From NCBI GenBank assembly GCA_023362775.1, contig JALMGJ010000003.1:179587725-179651724 (forward strand): a stretch of DNA of 64,000 nucleotides, in the 5' to 3' direction. Below, in pieces: positions 31,747 through 41,107 of this stretch (positions are counted from its first letter, which is position 1; each line of letters starts with the position of its first letter). Made by a program: the position numbers and the translations under genes. The notes under the pieces were generated by a model. That model ran no database searches. It saw only the letters and a list, made by a program, of their open reading frames with translations, and was not told the DNA's origin. Source of the DNA: Charina bottae. Its lineage: Eukaryota; Chordata; Lepidosauria; Squamata; Charinaidae.

Positions 31747-33769
31747 GAAAGACAAGATACAGATTTAAATGATATCATAATTTGGAGAAGGTTGCTGTAA
31801 CCCTTCCTAGTCTTTCTCAATAGCAGATCTGATTAAAACCACAGAATATTTGGCTCTTATTCCTTTTTTGCCCAACACTAGTGTTAAAATCTCATCTCCA
31901 AAACGTTTTTGCCTGCCACGGATGTAATTGATTGGTGCGATATTCTTGTTGTGAATACAGCATGGGTACATAAGCTCAAAGAGGTAACCGTCAACCACCA
32001 ATCAATAACCCTAACCCATTTGGCGGGGGGGGGGAGAAGCGGGAGACAGCCGAAATAAGCGGACGTAATCGATTGGCAGGAAAAAATGGAACAAGAACCC
32101 AATACTTTCCCTGGGGTCTCGAATGGAAAACCTTTTTTTTTCTTTGCCCACCAGTTTAATTAATTAGTCAAATTATGCCAATTAAATGACTAAAGCTAAG
32201 CTGACAAACTTGTGGCTCTGTAGGGTTTTAAGTATTTCATGGTGGTGCCCAGCAATGGGATTGTACATCGACGGACAAGTTGAAAGCTTGCCAAATACAA
32301 ATGTGTTTTGACACACCTGGTCAACATGAAGGCAACAAACAATTGCAGGGAAAAAAAACCACCAAATCACTGTCACGATAATCTCTCTGTCTAAAGCTTG
32401 ACAAAAAGTGCTGTTCATGCAGAAGATGTTAGGAAGCCACTGAACACAGTACTGTAGTTGTTTCAGGCTCAGGCAAACCTCAGATTAGCTGATGCCTAAA
32501 TTTTTTCCTAGAGAAGGAATGGAAAAAGATGGACTTTAGGGCACAACGTAGCCATATCTCGGATATAACAAGATCTTGATTAAAACAAACTTATCAGATA
32601 AGCAAAGTAGTTAAATGTTATCCTGAAAACTTGATAACGCAGTCATCTTCACAGCCTGACTCTTCAGATCAATGTATCTCTTTGCACTAAAATCATTACT
32701 TTAAAAATACAGTGGGGGCATCCTCTACACCACCCTGTCAACAAATACTTCTTCCCTTTGCAGCCCCTTGCAGACCATTCAGAGTTTCTCTAGAGAGCCG
32801 GTAGTTTTCTGGGACAATGTTTGTATGTGGCGTGGGGGGAAAACTGATGAAAATTGGCTTCCCCTTCCTTCCACCCTTGAAAATGCTAAAAGTTATAACT
32901 CCAGTAATTACAATAACAACAAGCAGTAAGTAGCAGCAGAAGCTTGGCGTTACAGTAGCTAAAGGAAATGGATAGAGATGAGCTGTCCATCATGAGTTGG
33001 AGCAATAGGAACTACAGAATAAAAGTTTATTATCTGGAAGCATTCAGAGGATATGATTAAAAATACCCAGAAACAAATATGGTAAGGAGCTCAGAGTTAA
33101 TAATATTTTTATCTCTGGTATATCTGATTATGTATAAAAGTGCATGTTGTCTTCATCGCGCATCTGTATGTATTTTTATTATGCACATCACCATGGTAAC
33201 TGGGAATGAATACATGCTTCTAGTAGTGTAATGCAGTTATGTAATATAGGTCATATTTTATTTACTAAGACGTGCACAGTACACAATGAGTTTCCCATTG
33301 GCTGTATGTTTTCTTCTAGGTGAAGTGTCAGACTAGAATGACATCATCAAAGATATTATAAACAAGGTTTCTTTGTTTTAAAGATCATATGGCTATCATT
33401 TTCAAGCAATACATGCAAGTGGTTTTTTAATGTTCAGTAAAATTTAACCTTGGTAAGCAATCTGCTTGTGGTACTCTAATTCCCAATTAATATAGGATGG
33501 AATTTCAAACCAAAATTGTGAAGCTCAGGCAACTGTAGTTTGGGCAATGTTCTTTCATTAAACATTTGCTAATTTTTGATAAAGCATAACTTTAAAAGCA
33601 ATCCCTGCAACATCTACAAAATATAAGAGAAGCTGATACCAGAATACTTACCTCAGAAGAAAAATAGACTCAGTTTGGTTTTAAAAATCCTTTACAAATG
33701 TTGGCAACCAAGAATTCCCTCTGGAGTATATATCCTTCAATTCAAGCTAAACTCCACATCCAATTTTCT
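31747..33769. other. intergenic DNA, one CpG-containing patch
   Basis: At 31900-32090 there are two ~20-bp direct repeats (CGGATGTAATTGATTGG and CGGACGTAATCGATTGG) and a poly-G run. The rest shows nothing I can name. Confidence 0.4.
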
Positions 33770-33905
33770 TGGCAACAGTATGGAGGGGGTTGGCCACTGC
33801 TGCCTTCCAGGATGCTTTTTTTTTTAATTTCCAGCCCCAGTATCTCCTGGTGGTCTCCCATCCCTCCAATCCTGCAGGGTTATTCAGATCAACTTAGGTT
33901 GGTCA
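33770..33905 (-). mobile_element. possible 5S-rRNA-derived SINE remnant
   Basis: CCTGGTGGTCTCCCATCCCT, then CCTGCAGGGTTATTCAGATC, recalls the reversed 5S rRNA promoter region. The stretch before it (GGCCACTGCTGCCTTCCAGG) fits the SINE body. Diverged. Confidence 0.4.
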
Positions 33906-33943
33906 ACTGCTATCATCAAGCTGAGCTGAAGTAAACATATTTA

Positions 33944-35286
33944 GCAGGCTTCTGGTGAGGATTCATGGTGAACTAGACATCCCTGAAGGAGCGGGGATGG
34001 CATTGCAGCAGAGATTGGTGGCCAGATGGCGAATTTTGGTTGGTGAAGTCTCTCTGGAAAAAGGAGAGATCGTGAGATCGCCCACATGTACTCCAGACAG
34101 CTGCTCCTCATGAGTAGACTGCAGGAACTGAGTTTTTTGTGGTTGACTTGTGTCGAGCAGCTGGGAGTCAAGGGATTTTAACCAAGATCACAGCTGTAAT
34201 GAACACTATATGGACATAAGGTTCACCAAGCCTCATTTCTTAATCACTTTTGGAAATTGGTTCTTAACTGCTTTTCAACTATTAGGAACCTTTGGAGTGA
34301 CAAGTTTTACAGCACCAGATGAGTTTCCTTCAATCCTTAGCAAAAGAAGTTTTAAATACAAGTTTAAGGACTTAACAAAATTATTTTTTTGGAATAAACA
34401 GCAAAAGGGTGATTAGAACGTTGATTTTGGAAAGTTATAAATGCACTAAGGGTGCAGATGGATTTGAAATAAGATTTTGAAGTTAATTATAAGAATCCTT
34501 CCCATGGGAAAATGCTGTTGTTTTGAATGCTTAAAAAAACATGATAGGATGGACTTTGAAGGTTGGACACTAGAGGGAACCAGAAGGAGCTAAAGATTAC
34601 AATTAAAGGAGAAGAACACTTAAATTTGACTTACAAATACAGAATGAAGCAAAACACTTTAACATTGGACGTATTAACTGGCTGATGTCTTAATAATTAA
34701 AAGGGATATACAGATAACAAAACAAAAGAGTGACCTGGATAATTTTGGATTTACAAAAGTGACCTGGATGAAAATTGGATTTACAAAAGAGACTTGTTAA
34801 AGTTTTTGAAGGTTTTTGTGAGAAGACACAAAGAAATATAACATTATCTGAAGGAATTAAAGATCAAGATTGTTAAAAGTAAAAGGAAGGAATATAAAGT
34901 TGGTTTATTTGATCAAGGTTAAAATAGATATGTTGTTATCTCTGGTAACCCTTAATGAACTTTTTCTGACCAGGACTGAACAACAAGGCTTTAAGGATTT
35001 GTTTATAGAGAAGAGATGGGATATGGGAAGAAGAGATCATTTGCTATATTTTAAGAGAAGGTGATAAGTTATTAAAATTGTTTCTACTTGTTGTGGTAAG
35101 GGGGGAAGTCAATTCTTTATATATTTATTTTCTTTTTCTTTACTATATTCTTATTTTTTCTTTCTTTTCTATTTTTCTTTCTATTTTGTTCTTCTTTTCT
35201 GCACTTTTCATTTTATTCTTTTATTTTTTCAGTTTGTATTGGTTTTTATCTTTTTAATTGTAATGTTTAATAAAATTATTATTAAA
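33944..35286 (+). mobile_element. L1-derived non-autonomous element (1.3 kb)
   Basis: Flanks AAGTAAACATATTTA and AAGTAAATATATTTA (33929-33943, 35287-35301) form a 15-bp TSD with one mismatch. The first ~250 bp are more GC-rich and 5'-UTR-like. The rest is AT-rich and homologous to 6790-8270, ending in TTTCTTT-rich sequence and AATAAAATTATTATTAAAAA. No ORF2 or long ORF1. A ~30-bp tandem duplication (GTGACCTGGAT) lies at 34728-34775. Confidence 0.65.
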
Positions 35287-35302
35287 AAGTAAATATATTT
35301 AT

Positions 35303-35385
35303 TAAGCTTATGCTTTTAATAAAGCATGTTAGTCTGAAAAGACACTACCAGATTCCTCCTGATTTTTGTCTACCAAAGATTACAC
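35303..35385 (+). mobile_element. PLE terminal fragment (GCTTATGC family)
   Basis: GCTTATGCTTTTAATAAAGC, then GTTAGTCTGAAAAGACACTA, then CCAGATTCCTCCTGATTTTT, matches in order the reversed element at 45810-45925 (AGGTGCTACCAGACTCCTCC). The ribozyme part is missing. Confidence 0.55.
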
Positions 35386-36337
35386 AGCTTTTCTCCTAGA
35401 GTAACTAATTCTCAGGCATCCACTTAAGCTATGGTAAACATCTAACCACTAATATAATTAGTATTAATAAGTGTGATATTTCAGAAATAATATATACGTA
35501 TTTTGACAGAGGAAGAAAGTATGAGCTAACCTCTGCCATACTCAACACACATTTTACTGATCATTTTGTGTTTATGTTTAATTCATGACATTTATATCTT
35601 GCATTTTCATTGCTAAAAGCAATAGTTGGTGCTATAGTTCATTCTCCGTGTTGGGGAGAAGGCAACTTGAAGATACAGATTGACTTCTAAAATCCTTCAT
35701 TTAAAGTGCATTTATAACATATAAATGGAAAGTACTTCCCTTATATTTTTGCAATATTAATGTTTTCCTAGTTGACATAAAAAATTACAAAATGTTTTTA
35801 GAAATTTGCTTGAAAATTTAAAAGCCAATAAATATTACAAATATGCATCTATTGTTCCTAATAACTAAGCAAAGAGAGAAATAAGTGCAGGATGTATTGA
35901 TTGTGGCATGTACATCCTTTCCCACAAATATCTATGTTTTATGTTTCAGGGACCTGAAGGTACAATATGGCTATGAAGCTGAAATCAGATTTTGCAGAGA
36001 TATTTTACCTGATATTTTTTTGCTAATGTTGTCTCTACCACTAAATTTGCCATAAGAAAGATGGCTTCATTTCAGAGTCTAAAGCCATCCCAACTTTATG
36101 CATTCAGCCATATAAGTGAAGGAACAACTGGCCTGACATTTGTTTAAGATCATACTGAGGGGGGGGGGAAGTCACTAGCAAACTCTGCTTGTTAATATGG
36201 ATGGGTCAGGTTAGATGTTACTTCCACCATGTGGCTACAGCCTTAGGGACTTCTGTTTTCTTGCTTGCATGGCTAATATACCATTTGCTTCACATTTTCA
36301 TGGCAGTGTACCAAATGGATCTTTTTAAAAAGCATTA
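35386..36337. other. intergenic DNA, nothing recognised
   Basis: Poly-G run at 36161-36169. No gene or repeat found. Confidence 0.4.
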
Positions 36338-36358
36338 AGACATCTCTGTTTGTTTCTA

Positions 36359-36517
36359 TGTCTAGGAAGGTTCTCAGTCATCCAGGTGGAATTGTCTGTA
36401 GCTTGAATCATGTCAACTGGATTTCTATTTTCTTAGTAGAAACGTTTCGCTCCTTGGATAAGGAGCGAAACGTTTCTACTAAGAAAATAGAAATCCAGTT
36501 GACATGATTCAAGCTAC
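36359..36517. mobile_element. inverted PLE copy folded at ribozyme stem II
   Basis: The arms are perfect complements from CTGTAGCTTGAATCATGTCA to GAAACGTTTCGCTCC, joined by TTGGAT at 36455-36460. The ribozyme's GAAACGTT half is present on both arms, while CTGAAGA is lost. The flanking duplication is 21 bp with one mismatch, beginning AGACATCTC (36338-36358, 36518-36538). Confidence 0.88.
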
Positions 36518-36538
36518 AGACATCTCTGTTTGTTGCTA

Positions 36539-38104
36539 CTTGGTTTACATTTTATTAATTTGTTTTCTGGTATGCTCAAAGTAAGAAAATAATAGTTGAA
36601 TGCTTGTGTCAGGACTCCTGTTTATACTGGTAAAATGGGATTGTAATGGAAAGGGATTTAAATAACATACCAAAAAATTGCCTTGTAGTCCCTTACAACT
36701 TCCATTTTTATCCTTATTTTTCTCTGTATTTGGAACTCTAATGATTTCAGGCAGCGGAAGCAAGGAAGGAGGACTAATTGCTATGAGCTTCCTCCCTAAA
36801 TTGCTATTTGCTATACTGGGGACACTGTCAATTTTAATCTGCCATATGTTCTTTCATTAGTACATTTCAATGTCCTTTTCAACTTTTAAGAGAGCTAATA
36901 AGCTCTCATCTGATCTTCTTGTAATTAAAAATTAATGGGCATTCTGCTTTCATTCTAATATCTTTATTCTTCCCCTACCTCTACCATATAAATCTATCCA
37001 ACATTTCAGTCAGACTTCTGAGAGTTAAAATATCTGAAGAAAAGTATAACTGCACTCAGAAAATGTATCACTTACACTTAGGGCTGATCTGCACTTCCTC
37101 TTTGTCCCACTGCAAGAATGGACCACCTTCCATTTGGGGAGGGAAGGAACAGGTGACATCATACTGAACCCACCACTACCTGGGCTCCTGGGAAGGTGAT
37201 TCTCACCTGAGCTTCTTGCTTCATGTCAAAGGCACGTTTTCACTCCGCTGGTGTGAGCAGGGCAGTCTGGCCTACCTGCTGCATTTCGTTCGGCCTTACA
37301 TAAATACCTCTGTTCCTGTTGCCTGTTGTGTATTCCTGTGTCTGATCTGAAAACTACTGTATGCCCATATTGTTACATTTAACCTACTAACCAGCCAGGA
37401 AGGCAGAATCTCAGAGAATATGAATGAGTCAGCAGATTCATTGTACTCAATATGCAGCCTGCACCCTTAGCTTGAAGAAAGATCACCATTATTCCCTTTT
37501 GCAGGACATAGGAATAGATACCTGTTGATGAGGATTGTCCATGTCCATCACAGTCACTTCTGAGATTCCTAGAGCAGAGATGATAATCAGTCGGAGATGC
37601 AGCTTAGAAGGTAAGATACAGCCCCTTTGTCCTCTGGCTTGAAGTCTATCCAAGGAAGGAAGCAAGGACCAGATGCACTTTGTCTTCTGTAGTATAGGGT
37701 CGGTTTTACTTGTGAGGTTTAATGCTGGTAGGGCAGTAGCCTGAAGAATGGAATTAAAAGGTCACAGTATCCAAGAATTTGATGCTTGCTAAGCAATGCA
37801 AAATAAGAGCAACCTTGATGACTGTTGTAGCATAACTTTATTAACCACCAAATATTTACCTCAGCCAATGTTCAGTCCAGGCATAGAGACCTCTTGCCCT
37901 TCAAGGATTGCTAATGTTAAACTATCAGCAGTCTCAGTCATCATGCCAAAGAGATGTTGGGAGCTGTAATTCTGCAGTAGCTGGAAATTCACTGTTCCTT
38001 CAACTTATTTTATTCCAATGAAAATAGTGATTTTTTTTAAAAAAGCAAAAACACTGACCAGGCTATTATGGCAATTGATCATGGTTAAGGGCAGCCATAT
38101 AGAA
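36539..38104. other. intergenic DNA, nothing recognised
   Basis: No supported gene or repeat. Confidence 0.4.
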
Positions 38105-38560
38105 CCATTGAGCACTAGAGTTGGAAGAGATTGTTTAGGCCATTGAATTCAACTTCTTACTCCAAAGGAATCGAGATTAAAGCATCTGTGGCCAATGGCT
38201 ACCTAGCCTCTGCTTCAATGCATTTACAACCTCTCTGTCAAACTAACCTTATTTAAAGAAAATTTTCCTAACATTCAGCTGGAATCTATGTAATGCAATT
38301 TAATCTATTAACCTACATTCACCTTTCTGAGATGATAAAGAACCAATTTTGGCCATTTTCTGTGTGAGGATGGTACTTGAACAATAGTACTATATCATAC
38401 TCTCTTCTTTTTAAATTAAGCATTCCCAGTTCCTTTAATCTCTCAATTTCTAATCCCCTCATTATCCTCATTGCTCATCTCGAAACTTGAATTCTTCTTC
38501 TGGTATGCTGCCCAAATCCTGATGTAATACTTAAGGTAGTGTCTGATTCATGATTTAGAA
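38105..38560 (-). mobile_element. CR1 LINE 3' end
   Basis: GAGTTGGAAGAGATTGTTTA, then CCTAGCCTCTGCTTCAATGC, then TTTTCCTAACATTCAGCTGG and AATCTATGTAATGCAATTTA follow the CR1 3' end in reverse. Heavily diverged, no frame. Confidence 0.8.
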
Positions 38561-38657
38561 GTTACCTTTCTATACTAAAATTATGTCCCTTCTTTTCAAG
38601 GAGCCACTCTCTGGTCCCCTGTTCAGCAGTGTCTCTTTTATTTCATCTGAATGCTTC

Positions 38658-38659
<2 letters not shown>

Positions 38660-38708
<49 letters not shown>

Positions 38709-38747
38709 TTCATTCATTCATTCATTCATTCATTCATTCATTCATTC
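38660..38747 (+). repeat. compound microsatellite (TA)n(TTCA)n
   Basis: About 22 TA units pass directly into about 11 TTCA units. Confidence 0.97.
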
Positions 38748-38774
38748 GTGATGGCTTCAAAACAGTTCTAGTAC

Positions 38775-39137
38775 TAGGCTGACCATATGTCCTGTTTTGA
38801 ACGGGACAGTCCCGTTTTTTTAGCATTTTTAAACTGTCCCGTTGTTTTCATAAAAATCTCAATTTTGTCCCGTTTTTCAAACCCGGCAGGAATGCTGCAG
38901 AAGGAGGATCTGAGCCGGAGCGTGGACTGGGGGGCGGGGTTTGCAGGCAGGAGCCAATCGTGCGGACCAGGGGGCAGGGTTTGCAGGCAAGAGCCAATTG
39001 CGCGGACCGGGGGACAGGGTTTGCAGGCAGGAGCCAATTGCACAGACCGGGGGGTGGGGACCCCTGTCTTTTTCACGAATACGGAATATTACATAAGACC
39101 CCGTCCCATTTTGCCATCCTGAAATATAGTCAGCCTA
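38775..39137. mobile_element. hAT element (TAGGCTGACCATAT) carrying another hAT's array
   Basis: The ends TAGGCTGACCATAT and ATATAGTCAGCCTA lie within a perfect 8-bp TSD TCTAGTAC (38767-38774, 39138-39145). CCCGTTTT blocks lie near both ends. The middle (about 38920-39062) holds ~41-bp units with GGGTTTGCAGGCAGGAGCCA that are the reverse complement of the array in 27752-27980, and it ends in GGGGACCCCTG, the terminus of that other family. Confidence 0.9.
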
Positions 39138-39236
39138 TCTAGTACAGTAGTGCAGAATATCTTCTACCTATCTTGTTTTTGTTTTCATACTTGTACGCTG
39201 GATGTTGTTCTTTGTTTGATTCTCTTCCTTATAGAG

Positions 39237-39572
39237 CAGAGCTTTCCAAACTGTGTGTCGCGACACAAAAGTGTGTCGCCACACACAGCGTGTTGTGTCG
39301 CCACACCACCCGGAAGCGGCGGCGCACCACCACACGCCCCCCCGTGCTGCCACCGTGCGCGCACGCGCCGCCACACACCCCCCCGCACCATCGCCGTGCA
39401 TGCGCGCTGCCGCACGCCCCCCGCGCCGTCGCCGTGCGTGCGCGGTGCCGCACGCCCCCCCGCTCCGTCGCCGTGCGCGCGCGCTGCCGCACCCCCCCGC
39501 TCCGTCGCCGTGCGCACGCGCACCGCCGCTGCCGCTGGTGTGTCGCCAGCGGCAGCACTTTGGAAAGCCCTG
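39237..39572. mobile_element. hAT MITE, CAGAGCTTTCCAAAC family, with GC minisatellite
   Basis: TIRs CAGAGCTTTCCAAAC and CTTTGGAAAGCCCTG. Perfect TSD TTATAGAG (39229-39236, 39573-39580). The interior from about 39330 to 39525 has four ~36-bp units with CCGTCGCCGTGCG and CGCTGCCGCAC and is extremely CpG-rich. Long overlapping frames through it come from base composition, not from genes. Confidence 0.93.
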
Positions 39573-39580
39573 TTATAGAG

Positions 39581-39951
39581 AGTTGTTTCCTCTGTCAGTA
39601 TCTTTATTTTGTTTCATACATTTTCATCCTCTTATGTGTTGAAGTGTGGGTAACTTACTGCTCCAATTTCTGTAGTTTTCTTCAAACACCACACCTTGTG
39701 TTTACTTCTGTTGCCAACCTTCTGATAGCTCTTTCTGTATACTTACTCAGCAACAAAGATAAAATTCCCCCAAACAGCTGTGTATGCTTTAGCAACAGAA
39801 AGGTAAATCATATTGCCTGTGTTAGCCTCAGATTTACTTGTACCATATCATCAACCTCAAAAAACCCTCAAAAACAAAAACAAAAAATCAATCATCAACC
39901 AGGAATCAATATGATCTGATGTCTGTACAGTCTTGAGGAATTAAATGTGCT
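39581..39951. other. intergenic DNA, nothing recognised
   Basis: No supported feature. Confidence 0.4.
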
Positions 39952-40128
39952 TTGTTGTTGTTCAGTCGTTTAGTCGTGTCCGACTCTTCGTGACCTCATG
40001 GACCATAGCACGCCAGGCCTTCCTGTCCTCCACTGTCTCTCGAAGTTTACTCAAATTCATGTTCATTACATCGGTGATGCTATCTAACCATCTCATCCTC
40101 TGCTGTCCCCTTCTCCTTTTGCCTTCAG
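39952..40128 (-). mobile_element. BovB 3' end, second lineage
   Basis: The minus strand encodes an uninterrupted ~53-residue C terminus with RMRWLDSITDVMNMNLSKLR, then DRKAWRAMVHEVTKSRTRLND and a stop, then ACTGAACAACAAC. The homologous tail of the 11.7-kb copy reads ARWMDGILEVMDSTIGELGM and EVTKSRKRLNE, so this is a different BovB subfamily. Flanks share only GTGCT. Confidence 0.88.
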
Positions 40129-40855
40129 TGCTAATTGAGCACTAAAACTAAGATTATATGACTGGGGAAAGTGGAACAGTAGAGAAGATGAGAACCTATT
40201 ACAAAACATCTGTGTGACAGAACCACAAACATTTACCCACCCATCCATCTTTTTTCCTCTCTCTCTCTCTCTCTGAATATGCCTATGACTTACAAATATC
40301 TTACAGTAGGAGGTGATAAGCTAGGTAAAGCAAGACTTCTCACCAGTGAGAATCTACTTGCCTTGCAGTTCCAGCATTAACACTGCAAAACTATCTTTAC
40401 AGCAGTTCCTCTGTCTCCTCAGCTAAGATGGAAGTTAATTGGCTTAGCTATAGAGGAAGGGTTGAAGAGCTCTGAAATCTTGAGGCCACGACGGTATGTG
40501 GCCAGTATGAAATCAGTGCAAATGCCACACATGGATGGGGTCTTGGCATTCCTGCTTGTTCATTGATTTGTATGCCATTCTTTAAACCATTTTTCTCATG
40601 GTTGCTTACAATAAACAAAGTGTTCTTGCAATTTAAAAAAGATAGGTAGCTTAAAATTGGACTGTTGCACATTAGTAACAATATTTATTGATAATCATGT
40701 AATCCCTATAATAGTACAAGGAGAAGGCCATATTTCAAGATGTTTTCAATAATATACAACTATATTAAAATATTTTTGGGCTTCTTTCTTCTTTGAGAGG
40801 ATATGCATAACAATTTTGCTCAATGTTAATAAATTAGGACCAAATTGAGATTATT
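40129..40855. other. intergenic DNA, nothing recognised
   Basis: (CT)n at 40257-40274. No gene. Confidence 0.4.
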
Positions 40856-40867
40856 TTGGCACACATT

Positions 40868-41095
40868 TTTTTTAATCCATTCAATTGTGTCTGATTCTTG
40901 GAGACTGCCTGGACAAGTCCCTGCAGTTTTCTTGGCAAGATTTCAGAAGTGGCTTGCCATTGTCTCCTTCCTAGGGCTGAGAGAGAGCGGCTGGCCCAAG
41001 GCCACCCAGCTGGCTTCGTGCCTAAGGCGGGACTAGAACTCACGGTCTCCCAGTTTCTAGCCTGGTGCCTTAACCATTAAACCAAACTGGCTCTC
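40868..41095 (-). mobile_element. tRNA-derived SINE (second family), full length
   Basis: In reverse: GAGAGCCAGTTTGGTTTAAT, then GGTTAAGGCACCAGGC, then GAGTTCTAGTCCCGCC, then CCTTGGGCCAGCCGCTCTCT, ending GAATCAGACACAATTGAA with a BovB-like terminus. The TSD TTGGCACACATT is perfect (40856-40867, 41096-41107). Confidence 0.93.
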
Positions 41096-41107
41096 TTGGC
41101 ACACATT

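Noticed and set aside
38583..38771. 62-codon frame with Tyr-Ile and Ser-Phe-Ile-His repeats
   Set aside because: Translation of the (TA)n(TTCA)n microsatellite.
39173..39919. Long plus-strand frame (248 codons) and overlapping frames on both strands at 39168-39642
   Set aside because: They run through the CpG-rich minisatellite of a hAT MITE, where stop codons are rare in every frame. No domain, and composition is dictated by the repeat.
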